Of a DNA stretch of 64,000 nucleotides, positions 16,966-24,452 are shown piece after piece. The DNA comes from Dyella_A sp035685805 (GTDB taxonomy: Bacteria; Pseudomonadota; Gammaproteobacteria; Xanthomonadales; Rhodanobacteraceae): assembly GCF_035685805.1 (NCBI RefSeq), contig NZ_DASSAB010000030.1:62001-126000 (forward strand), read 5' to 3'. Numbering within the stretch: position 1 is the stretch's first letter; the number at the start of each line of letters is the position of its first letter. Below the pieces are notes generated by a model, which worked only from the letters and a program-made list of their open reading frames with translations, was not told the DNA's origin and did not search any database. A program made the position numbers and the translations under genes.

Positions 16966-17804
16966 GCCGACGCGTTGAGCGAGTGCAGGTGCTGGGACAC
17001 ACGCAGCTGGAACAGCAGCTTGGTGATCAGCAGGTTTTCCTCGACCGGCTTTTCCACCAAGTCGTTGGCACCCGCCTTGAGCAGCGCCGCCTGATTGGCC
17101 GGGTTCTCGTCGCCGGTCATCACCAGCACCGGCAGGCGACCCTTGCCGTAGCCGAACTCGGTGCGGATGCGTTCGAGCAGGTCACCGCCGGTGAGTTCAC
17201 CTTTGAGGCTGACGTCGGTCAGCACCACGTCGGCGCCGATCCAGCCGAGGGCACGATCGGCCTCCAGCAAGGCCAGCGCATCCTCCACGCTCACCACGTG
17301 CCGCACGGTGAGCCCGATCTTCTCCATCATCCGCCGTGTGGCCAGCGCCACCACCCGGCTGTCTTCAACGTAAAGCACGGTGCCGGAGACCGAAGCCTGG
17401 GGACTCACGTAGCCGCGGATGAAGGCGCCGAGTGCGGAGAAACCCAGCGACTTGTCGAAGTAGTCGGTGACATGCTCGCCCAGCGCGCGGCGGTGCAGCC
17501 GGTCGTCGACATCGCCGGACACCACCACGATCGGCACATAGGCCTGCGGTGCCGACTCGCGCACGTAGCGCGCCAGTTCCAGCCCGTCCATGTCGGGCAG
17601 GCGCAGGGCGATGGTGATGAAGTCGAAGGCGCCCCCCTGCAGCTCCCGCTGTGCGTCCTCACCGGTTGCGCAGTCAACGATTTCCGCCGCCGGCAGCTCG
17701 CTCTTGAGCACGCGCGCGATCAGCTGACGCACCACCTTGGAGCCGTCGACCACCAGCACGCGCGGTGCATCGCCCACAGTGCGGCGGCTGATGTTGTCAC
17801 TCAT
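16962..17804 (-). CDS. Two-receiver response regulator with one degenerate receiver
   Basis: The 280-residue protein is two CheY-like receiver domains with no output domain. The second (about residues 142-275) has a full active site: Glu147/Asp148, phospho-acceptor Asp197 (VVLTDVSL), Thr230 and Lys252 (VEKPV). The first (about 14-135) keeps Asp20, Ser96 and Lys118, but the phospho-acceptor position is Ala66 (FITIALRLPDMDG, where Asp is expected before Leu), and the second acidic residue is Gly21. It therefore looks unable to be phosphorylated in the usual way. Such double-receiver proteins act as phosphate sinks, docking modules or partners of hybrid kinases. No histidine kinase is nearby. 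It overlaps ung by 4 bp. Confidence 0.85.
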   Translation of the reverse strand: MSDNISRRTVGDAPRVLVVDGSKVVRQLIARVLKSELPAAEIVDCATGEDAQRELQGGAFDFITIALRLPDMDGLELARYVRESAPQAYVPIVVVSGDVDDRLHRRALGEHVTDYFDKSLGFSALGAFIRGYVSPQASVSGTVLYVEDSRVVALATRRMMEKIGLTVRHVVSVEDALALLEADRALGWIGADVVLTDVSLKGELTGGDLLERIRTEFGYGKGRLPVLVMTGDENPANQAALLKAGANDLVEKPVEENLLITKLLFQLRVSQHLHSLNASA

Positions 17805-17942
17805 GGCCTGCCGTCCACGCGTTGGATAACCTTATTCGCACGTCGAACACTCCGCGCCTCCACGCCCGCAAGATTCCCGATCGTGCAATGCGACGGGGCC
17901 ACCTGCCTGCGATCACCATCACTTTCCCGGCCATCGGGTTCA

Positions 17943-18917
17943 TCATGCGGCCCGCCGCAGCTGCCAGGCGCTGACCAGCCGCGCCCCGAGCCAACCGAGC
18001 AGCGCCGCCGCCAGTGGCGTGGCGAGCAGCAGCCACAGCGGCAGCGCGCCGAGTTCCAGCTGCCCCGCATACGCCGCATTCAGTCGCTCCACCGGCGCCA
18101 CCAGCGCCAGCTCGATGGCCACCGCCAGCAGCGATGCCAGCACCCCGCCAAAGAGTCCGTACCAGACGCCGGCGTAGAGGTACGGCCGGCGCACGAACGG
18201 CCGACTGGCGCCGATCAGTGTCAGCACGCCGATCTCCTCGATGCGGCTGGCGATATCCACCCGCACCGTGTTGCCTACCACCAGCAGCGCCGCCAGCGAA
18301 AGCAGGCCCGCCAGCACCAGCACGATCCGGTTGCCCAAGCCCAGCAACGCGTCCAGGCGCTGCCGCCAGCTGCCGCTGTCCTGCACCAGGTCCACGCCCT
18401 GCAGGTCGCGCAACTGGGTCACCAGGTCCTGGACCGCGGGCGCATCGAGCGCCTGCTTCGGCTGCACGTCGAGCACATAAGGCAACGGGTTGTCGTCCAG
18501 CGCATGGATGGCTCCGCTGAAACCCTGCATCCCGGCCAATTCGTCCAGGCCCTGCTGCGGTGTCTTCACGACGACCGCCGCGACGTCCTGGCGCTCGCGC
18601 ACCTGGGTAGCGAGCAGCTGCGCCGCGGGGCCGCTCGTGCCCGGCGCCAGGAACACGCTGATCGCCTGGTGCTGCCCAAGCGTGTCGCCCATGGTCCGGA
18701 TGTTTCCCAGCAACAGGTAGAACGCGAGCGGCAGCGCCAGCGCGACCCCGATGACCGCGACCGTGAGCAGGGTGCCGAAGGGCTTGCCGAGCAGGCGACC
18801 CAGGCTGGCGCCGGCGCTCCAGCGATGATGCTCGGCCCAGCCGGCGACACGCCGGGATTCGCTGCGGCCACTGCGCGCCGCGGTGGTTTCCGCCGAAGCC
18901 GTCGTGCGCGCGCTCAC
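17943..18917 (-). CDS. ftsX: Cell division ABC transporter permease FtsX
   Basis: The 324-residue protein has the FtsX plan: a cytoplasmic N-terminus, a first membrane helix (about residues 47-70, FGTLLTVAVIGVALALPLAF), a periplasmic domain of about 120 residues, and three C-terminal helices beginning near residue 195. It retains the SRIEEIGVLTLIGASRPFVRRPYL coupling loop that contacts FtsE. FtsEX sits at the division septum and activates peptidoglycan hydrolases through EnvC-type adaptors. The start overlaps the ftsE stop by 4 bp. A 138-bp gap without clear signals separates its end from the response-regulator gene. Confidence 0.93.
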   Translation of the reverse strand: MSARTTASAETTAARSGRSESRRVAGWAEHHRWSAGASLGRLLGKPFGTLLTVAVIGVALALPLAFYLLLGNIRTMGDTLGQHQAISVFLAPGTSGPAAQLLATQVRERQDVAAVVVKTPQQGLDELAGMQGFSGAIHALDDNPLPYVLDVQPKQALDAPAVQDLVTQLRDLQGVDLVQDSGSWRQRLDALLGLGNRIVLVLAGLLSLAALLVVGNTVRVDIASRIEEIGVLTLIGASRPFVRRPYLYAGVWYGLFGGVLASLLAVAIELALVAPVERLNAAYAGQLELGALPLWLLLATPLAAALLGWLGARLVSAWQLRRAA

Positions 18918-19591
18918 AGCACCTCCTGCGCACCGACGTCGGCGACCAGCCGGCCGTGATCGAGCACCACCACGCGCTTCTTCATCCGCTTGATAAGGGG
19001 CAGGTCGTGGCTGGCCACCAGCACGGTGGTGCCGACCTGCTGGAACTCCGCGAACAGCGCCATGATCTCCATCGCCAGCTGCGGATCGAGGTTGCCGGTT
19101 GGTTCGTCGGCAATCAGCAGGCTCGGCCGCGCCACGATCGCACGAGCGATGCCCACCCGCTGTTGTTCGCCCGTGGACAGCGTATCGGGCAGCTGGCGCT
19201 CATAGGCCAGCAGGCCAACTTTCTCCAGCGCTGCGCGCACGCGCTTGCCGCGCTCGGCCGGAGCCAGTCCGCCGATCACCAGCGGCAGCTCGACATTGGC
19301 GAACACCGAACGATCCATCAGCAGTCGATGATCCTGAAAAACCATGCCGATGCGCTGGCGCAACCGGGGTATGCCGCGCCGGCCGATTTTCGACAGGTTC
19401 TGGTGGTCGAGGTGGATCTGCCCGTGCGACGGCCGTTCGATCAGCGCCAGCAGCTTGAGCAGGGTGCTCTTGCCGGCACCGGAATGGCCGGTGACGAAAG
19501 CCATCTCGCCATCACCCACCTCGAAAGATAGCTGCGAGATGGCCTCGTGGCCCCCGTCATAGCGTTTGCTCACCTGATCAAAGCGGATCAC
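18914..19591 (-). CDS. ftsE: Cell division ATP-binding protein FtsE
   Basis: The 225-residue ABC ATPase has Walker A GHSGAGKST (about residues 35-43), the Q-loop in GMVFQDHRLL, and the signature LSTGEQQRVGIARAI. Walker B is in LLIADEPTGNLD and the switch His in VLVASHDLPLIK. These and the RPSHGQIHLDHQNL segment are characteristic of FtsE. It powers FtsX at the septum. It overlaps ftsX by 4 bp in the usual operon order. FtsY, often upstream in E. coli, is not here; rhlB ends 114 bp upstream instead. Confidence 0.95.
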   Translation of the reverse strand: MIRFDQVSKRYDGGHEAISQLSFEVGDGEMAFVTGHSGAGKSTLLKLLALIERPSHGQIHLDHQNLSKIGRRGIPRLRQRIGMVFQDHRLLMDRSVFANVELPLVIGGLAPAERGKRVRAALEKVGLLAYERQLPDTLSTGEQQRVGIARAIVARPSLLIADEPTGNLDPQLAMEIMALFAEFQQVGTTVLVASHDLPLIKRMKKRVVVLDHGRLVADVGAQEVL

Positions 19592-19660
19592 CGCATGTCC
19601 CCGACGCTGCCGGTTTTAGCAGCGGCAAGGATACGGGATGCGCGCAATCAGGTGAGCCCC

Positions 19661-19687
19661 CGGCGGCGAGGCGATGCCTTGCCGCCG
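19661..19687 (-). terminator. Hairpin downstream of rhlB, possible terminator
   Basis: CGGCGGC (19661-19667) and GCCGCCG (19681-19687) pair, with an inner GGC/GCC pair around GAT, just past the rhlB stop at 19705. There is no T-run, so it may only be an RNA-stabilising hairpin. Confidence 0.25.
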
Positions 19688-19704
19688 AAGGACCCACGGC
19701 ACGC

Positions 19705-21459
19705 TCAGCGCCCAGTGAACAGACGCGTGAGGCGACGGAAGAAGCCGGGCTTCTTCGGCGCATGCGACTCGCCGTGCGGCGCGGACTGTGTCGCCACCTG
19801 GCGTGACGGTCGTGCGCCCTGCTGCTCGGCCGGGCGACGCTCGCGCGGCGGCCGTCGTTCGCCGCGAGGCGTCGCCGGCGTCTCGCCGACGTTCGCCGCC
19901 GAGCTGGCTGACGCATCGGCGGTGGCCGGCTCGCCTTCCCGACGGCGACCGCGGCCGCCACGGCGCCGGCGCCGCTTCGGCTCGCCGCCGGCAAGATCGG
20001 CCGGCGCGGCATCGGGCGTCACGGCCGCGGTCGGGGCGACCGCGGCGTCGGAAGAGCCCGCCGCCGGGGCATCCACGCGGTCGGCGCTCGGCTTGCGCGG
20101 CGGTCGCGCCTCACCCGGTCGCGATCCGCGCGATGGCCTGCCGTCACGCGTACCGTCGCGGCTGCCGCTGCCGCTGCGGCCGCGCGTGCCCTTGTCGCCA
20201 TCGCGCGGTTCCACGCGATCGCCAAAGGCCGCGCTGTCGGCGGCCGCGTCGGCCACGAACTGCGCGTCGATCTCCTTCGGCTTGGGCATGATCAGGAGAT
20301 CCGGCTCGACCGAGGCCACCGGGATCTTCTGCTCGATGTAGGCCTCGATATCCGGCAGACTCATCGCGTAGAGGTCGCAGGCGAAGCTGATCGCGTCACC
20401 CTCTGCACCCAGGCGGGCCGTGCGGCCGATGCGATGCACGTAGTCTTCGGCATCCTGCGGCAGGTCGTAATTGAAGACATGGCTGACCGCCGGGATGTGC
20501 AGGCCGCGCGCGGCGACGTCGGTGCACACCAGCATGTCGAGCTGGCCGTCCTGGAAGCGCTGCAGCAGCTTCTGCCGCTTCAGCTGCGGCACGTCGCCGG
20601 ACAGCGCGCCTACCCGGTAGCCCTGGCGCTTCACCCGATCGGTCACCCGCTCGGCGGCCGCCTTGGTGTTGACGAAGATGATGCTGCGCTCGGCCTGGGT
20701 GCGCTCGAGCAGGTTCAGCAGCAGCGGCATCTTCTCTTCCTTGGCCGGGAAGTAGACGACCTGACGCACCTTGTCCGCGGTGATGTTGTCGGTCTCCACC
20801 ACCAGCTTCTCGGCCTCGTGCATGTGCTCGTAGGCCAGTTCCAGCACGCGGTGGCTCAGTGTGGCCGAGAACAGCAGCACCTGACGCTGCTCGCGCGCCG
20901 GCAGGCGGCGGAAAATGAAGCGCACGTCCTTGATGAAGCCGAGGTCGAACATGCGGTCGGCCTCGTCGATCACCATCACCTCGACGCTGCTCAGGCCGAA
21001 CACGTCCTGCTTGTAGTAGTCGAGCAGGCGGCCGGGCGTGGCGATGATGATGTCGCAGCCGTCCTTGAGCTGCTGGCGCTGCTTGTCGTAGTCGACGCCG
21101 CCGTAGATCAGCGCCGTGCGCAGGCCGGTGTGCTTGCCGATGGCCTGGGCGTCCTTGTCGATCTGGATCGCCAGCTCGCGGGTCGGCGCGATCACCAGCG
21201 CACGCGGGTCGGAGTCCTTGCGGTCGGCGGCGGCCGGCTGGGTCAGCAGGCGATTCATCATCGCCACCAGAAACGCGCAGGTCTTGCCGGTGCCGGTCTG
21301 TGCCTGGCCGGCCACGTCGCGGCCGGCCAGCGCGACCGGCAGGGTCAGCTCCTGGATCGGCGTGCAGCGCGTGAATCCGGCCTCGTCCAGGCCCTGCTTG
21401 AGCAACGGATGCAGGTCGAAGTTGGTGAAGAAGCTGTCGGTCAGTACGGTTTGGGACAT
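19705..21459 (-). CDS. rhlB: DEAD-box RNA helicase RhlB with long basic C-terminal tail
   Basis: Starting at the ATG at 21459, the product is 584 residues. The helicase core (about 1-390) has the RhlB-type N-terminus (LTDSFFTNFDLHPLLKQGL), AQTGTGKT at 53-60, DEAD at 165-168, SAT at 198-200 and HRIGRTAR at 342-349. E. coli RhlB ends near residue 421. Here a tail of about 190 residues follows, rich in Arg, Gly, Pro, Ala and Ser, with a KRRRRRGGRGRRREGE cluster. The last residues KKPGFFRRLTRLFTGR could form an amphipathic helix. RhlB unwinds RNA for the degradosome. Its divergent placement from trxA-rho matches the order in E. coli. A longer frame upstream is rejected as non-homologous. Confidence 0.94.
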   Translation of the reverse strand: MSQTVLTDSFFTNFDLHPLLKQGLDEAGFTRCTPIQELTLPVALAGRDVAGQAQTGTGKTCAFLVAMMNRLLTQPAAADRKDSDPRALVIAPTRELAIQIDKDAQAIGKHTGLRTALIYGGVDYDKQRQQLKDGCDIIIATPGRLLDYYKQDVFGLSSVEVMVIDEADRMFDLGFIKDVRFIFRRLPAREQRQVLLFSATLSHRVLELAYEHMHEAEKLVVETDNITADKVRQVVYFPAKEEKMPLLLNLLERTQAERSIIFVNTKAAAERVTDRVKRQGYRVGALSGDVPQLKRQKLLQRFQDGQLDMLVCTDVAARGLHIPAVSHVFNYDLPQDAEDYVHRIGRTARLGAEGDAISFACDLYAMSLPDIEAYIEQKIPVASVEPDLLIMPKPKEIDAQFVADAAADSAAFGDRVEPRDGDKGTRGRSGSGSRDGTRDGRPSRGSRPGEARPPRKPSADRVDAPAAGSSDAAVAPTAAVTPDAAPADLAGGEPKRRRRRGGRGRRREGEPATADASASSAANVGETPATPRGERRPPRERRPAEQQGARPSRQVATQSAPHGESHAPKKPGFFRRLTRLFTGR

Positions 21460-21900
21460 GGGAGACCAGAGTCGGATGCAGGCGGCGCGATGGCGGCTCG
21501 CCCGGTCCCGTCGCCGCGGGGCGTTGGGACGGGTGGATGGATGCGGCGCGATCGAGGGCGGGCGGCACCGGGCAGGCAACGGGCCTGCGCGGCTGCCGGC
21601 ACGGACGGTGACGGGCGCCGGAACGGAACGGCCGAACCGGCAGTTCCGCTGGCATAGGGAAAGTCGTCCCGGAGCGGTCCGCACCGCCAGCCGACCTTGC
21701 CTATGTCAACGAAACCGCCTGCCCGCCGGACCCTTGAATCGCTTGAATCGCGCCCCGAGTTAGGCTGCAATGCAGGCTTGCCGCAACGGCGATCCTGATT
21801 CCCCTATCGGAACGACCCGCGCTTCAATGGGCGCTGCGAAGTGTAGCCGAAGCCGGCTGCGCGGTCGCTCCCACCCCACCGCCAGCCACGGAGAACCCCG
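21460..21900. other. Divergent intergenic region rhlB / trxA
   Basis: This 441-bp gap holds no gene I can support. A perfect -35 TTGACA occurs on the minus strand (21714-21719) without a -10 at the right distance. A tandem 9-bp repeat CTTGAATCG is at 21733-21741 and 21742-21750. Both mRNAs could have long leaders. I see no riboswitch-like structure by eye. Confidence 0.4.
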
Positions 21901-22227
21901 GTGAGCGACCTGATTACCCATGTAAGCGACGACGTCTTCGAGCAGGAAGTGCTGAAGTCCGACACTCCCGTACTGCTCGATTTCTGGGCCGAGTGGTGCG
22001 GCCCGTGCAAGGCCATCGCGCCGGTGCTCGACGAGCTGGCCAAGCAGTACGAAGGCAAGCTGCGCGTGGTCAAGATCAACATCGACCAGAACCAGCAGAC
22101 GCCTCGCACCTATGGCGTGCGCGGGATTCCGACGCTGATGATGTTCAAGAACGGCAAGGTCGAGGCCACCCAGATCGGTGCCGTCGGCAAGGGCCAGCTG
22201 ACCCAGATGATCGACAAGGCGCTCTGA
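21901..22227 (+). CDS. trxA: Thioredoxin TrxA
   Basis: The 108-residue thioredoxin carries the WCGPCK redox motif (about residues 32-37), the buried Asp in LLDFWAEW, the cis-Pro in GIPTLMMF, and the usual length. It reduces disulfides in ribonucleotide reductase, methionine sulfoxide reductases and other cytoplasmic proteins. The start codon is GTG (21901). It is followed 151 bp later by rho on the same strand, and rhlB is divergent; this order is conserved in gammaproteobacteria. Confidence 0.96.
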   Translation: MSDLITHVSDDVFEQEVLKSDTPVLLDFWAEWCGPCKAIAPVLDELAKQYEGKLRVVKINIDQNQQTPRTYGVRGIPTLMMFKNGKVEATQIGAVGKGQLTQMIDKAL

Positions 22228-22253
22228 CGCGCCGCCCGCATCCGCCGCCGCGC

Positions 22254-22283
22254 TTTACGGCGCCGCGCGGCGGGTGCTAGATT
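22254..22283 (+). promoter_or_regulatory. Candidate promoter of rho
   Basis: TTTACG (22254-22259) and TAGATT (22278-22283) are 18 bp apart, and TG one base before the -10 makes it an extended -10. The predicted leader is about 90 nt and contains the alternating hairpins at 22291-22312. Confidence 0.4.
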
Positions 22284-22290
22284 CCTCGTC

Positions 22291-22312
22291 CTGTTCGGAA
22301 CAGTCCTGTTCC
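22291..22312 (+). promoter_or_regulatory. Two mutually exclusive hairpins in the rho leader
   Basis: CTGTTC (22291-22296) can pair with GAACAG (22298-22303) across one base, while GGAACAG (22297-22303) can instead pair with CTGTTCC (22306-22312) across two bases. The first is probably too tight to fold as RNA, so a dimeric protein-binding site is equally possible. It lies about 70 bp before the rho start codon. Rho is known to autoregulate through its leader in E. coli. Confidence 0.3.
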
Positions 22313-22378
22313 GCTGCGCGTTCTGCGCGATGTTCACCCTCCCTTCCTGTACCAACGGCGCCCCCACGAGGTTTGCCC

Positions 22379-24232
22379 GTGTCCGATATCGAAAGCAAAG
22401 AACCGAACGACGCCAAGGGCGCCGATGCCAAGCCTGCGGGCGAACCGAAGCCGCGCGCTCCACGCAAGGCAGCGGCACCGAAGGCAGACAAGGCGCCCGC
22501 CCCCGGCCCGTCGTCCGAAGCGCCGCGCCCGGCTCCCGCTCCAGCTCCCGTGCAGGCCAGCTTGCCGGTGGATCGTGGCAACGAGCGCGGCGCCGCGGAG
22601 CGCCCGGCCAGCAGCGACGGCAACGCGCGGCCGGCCAGCGAGGCGCGCGACAGCGGCCAGGCTGGCGGGCAGAACGGTGGCAACGGCGGGAATGGCGGGA
22701 ACGGTGGTGGCCAGAGTCAGCAGGGCGGCCAGAACCAGCAAGGCCAGAACAACCAGACTGGTGGTCAGGGCGGTCAGGGCGGCGGTGGTCAGGGGGGTGG
22801 TGGCCAGAACGGCGGCCGCAATGATCGCAACGACCGCAACGACCGCGGCCGCCGGCGGCGCCACGAGCGTGGCCAGCGGCCCCAGGGTGGTGGCGGTGGT
22901 GGTGGCTCGCGCAATCCCAACGGCCTGCCGGATGATGACGAGACCGGCGACGTCGGCAGCAATGATCGCCTGATCAACCTGACCGAACTCAAGCGCATGC
23001 GCGCACCGCAGTTGCTGGAGTTTGCCGAGTCGCTTGGCGTGCACGAAGGTGTCGCCCGTGCGCGCAAGCAGGACGTGATCTTCAACATCCTCAAGGCGCA
23101 CGCCCGCTCCGGTGGCGGCATCTGGGCCGAGGGTGTGCTGGAGATCCTGCAGGACGGCTTCGGCTTCCTGCGCTCGGCCGACGAGAGCTACCTGGCCGGC
23201 CCCGACGACATCTACGTCTCGCCCAGCCAGATCCGTCGCTTCAACCTGCGCACCGGCGACTACATCACCGGGCGCGTGCGCCATCCGAAGGAAGGCGAGC
23301 GCTACTTCGCCATGCTTCGCGTCGACGACATCAACGGCGACCCGCCGGAAGCGTCGAAGAACAAGATGCTGTTCGAGAACCTCACGCCGCTGTTCCCGCG
23401 CAAGGCGTTCAAGCTCGAGCGCGGCAACGGGTCGAGCGAGGACATCACCGGCCGCATCCTCGATTTGATCGCGCCGATCGGCAAGGGCCAGCGCGGCCTG
23501 ATCGTCTCCCAGCCGAAGTCGGGCAAGACGATGATGCTGCAGAACATCGCCCAGGCGATCCAGTACAACCACCCCGAATCGCACCTGATCATGCTGCTGA
23601 TCGACGAGCGTCCGGAGGAGGTCACCGAGATCGCACGCACCGTGCGGGCCGAGGTCATCTCCTCGACCTTCGACGAGCCCGCCGTGCGCCACGTGCAGGT
23701 CGCCGAGATGGTGATCGAGCGGGCCAAGCGCCTGGTCGAGCACAAGAAGGACGTGATCATTCTGCTCGACTCGATCACCCGCCTGGCGCGCGCCTACAAC
23801 ACCGTGATCCCGAGCTCCGGCAAGGTGCTCACCGGTGGCGTGGACGCCAATGCCCTGCAGCGCCCCAAGCGTTTCTTCGGCGCGGCGCGCAACGTGGAGG
23901 AAGGCGGCAGCCTGACCATCATCGCCACCGCGCTGACCGAAACCGGCTCCAAGATGGACGAGGTGATCTACGAGGAGTTCAAGGGCACCGGCAACATGGA
24001 AGTGCACCTTAGCCGCCGTATCTCGGAGAAGCGCGTCTATCCGGCGATCGATATCAACCGCTCCGGCACCCGCCGCGAAGACCTGCTGATCGAGCCGGAC
24101 CTGCTGGCCAAGATCTGGATCCTGCGCAAGCTCCTGCACCCGATGGACGAGCTGGCCGCGATGGAGTTCATGCTCGACAAGATGAAGAGCACCAAGTCCA
24201 ACGACGAGTTCTTCAACTCGATGAAGCGCTGA
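22379..24232 (+). CDS. rho: Transcription termination factor Rho with N-terminal low-complexity extension
   Basis: From the GTG at 22379 the product is 617 residues, against 419 in E. coli. The conserved Rho begins near residue 198 (LTELKRMRAPQLLEFAESLG), followed by the RNA-binding cold-shock-like domain (GVLEILQDGFGFLRS). The P-loop SQPKSGKTMML is near residue 378, the Walker B region IILLDSITRLARAYN near 460, and the R-loop/C-terminal parts follow. Residues 1 to about 197 are an extension: Pro/Ala/Lys-rich first, then Gly/Gln/Asn-rich (about 96-150), then RND repeats and a basic RGRRRRHERGQRP patch. Rho unwinds RNA to end transcription. A strong 18-bp inverted repeat follows the gene. Confidence 0.96.
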   Translation: MSDIESKEPNDAKGADAKPAGEPKPRAPRKAAAPKADKAPAPGPSSEAPRPAPAPAPVQASLPVDRGNERGAAERPASSDGNARPASEARDSGQAGGQNGGNGGNGGNGGGQSQQGGQNQQGQNNQTGGQGGQGGGGQGGGGQNGGRNDRNDRNDRGRRRRHERGQRPQGGGGGGGSRNPNGLPDDDETGDVGSNDRLINLTELKRMRAPQLLEFAESLGVHEGVARARKQDVIFNILKAHARSGGGIWAEGVLEILQDGFGFLRSADESYLAGPDDIYVSPSQIRRFNLRTGDYITGRVRHPKEGERYFAMLRVDDINGDPPEASKNKMLFENLTPLFPRKAFKLERGNGSSEDITGRILDLIAPIGKGQRGLIVSQPKSGKTMMLQNIAQAIQYNHPESHLIMLLIDERPEEVTEIARTVRAEVISSTFDEPAVRHVQVAEMVIERAKRLVEHKKDVIILLDSITRLARAYNTVIPSSGKVLTGGVDANALQRPKRFFGAARNVEEGGSLTIIATALTETGSKMDEVIYEEFKGTGNMEVHLSRRISEKRVYPAIDINRSGTRREDLLIEPDLLAKIWILRKLLHPMDELAAMEFMLDKMKSTKSNDEFFNSMKR

Positions 24233-24250
24233 CGATCTTCGCGATCGATG

Positions 24251-24289
24251 GACACGAAAAAGCCGGCCCCTGGCCGGCTTTTTCGTGTC
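24251..24289. terminator. Rho-independent terminator after rho
   Basis: A perfect 18-bp inverted repeat (24251-24268 and 24272-24289) with a 3-base loop contains AAAAAGCCGGCC on the left and GGCCGGCTTTTT on the right. It lies 19 bp past the rho stop codon. Confidence 0.92.
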
Positions 24290-24452
24290 GCGCCCGGGCC
24301 GTGGGTACCGGCCGCGACAACCGGTGCCGGTAAACGCCGGATGCGTCCACGCCAGCCTCGTGAACTCTCACGTACAATTATTGGGCATGCGCCCGTTGAG
24401 GCGCGGCCTGCCGTCCCCATAACCGTCGCTCCCACCGAACAAGGCTCGCACC

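Noticed and set aside
21714..21719. rhlB promoter with a perfect TTGACA
   Set aside because: No -10-like hexamer occurs 16-18 bp downstream on that strand, so the hexamer alone is not enough.
22291..22312. LexA-type operator in the rho leader
   Set aside because: GTTC is repeated, but at 11-bp rather than the 7-bp spacing of the GTTC-N7-GTTC class, and the symmetry fits nested inverted repeats better.
22640..22920. Tandem repeat or CRISPR-like array
   Set aside because: The GGTGG/CAGGGC-rich repetition is the coding sequence of the Gly/Gln/Asn-rich Rho extension; units are irregular and in frame, with no spacer structure.
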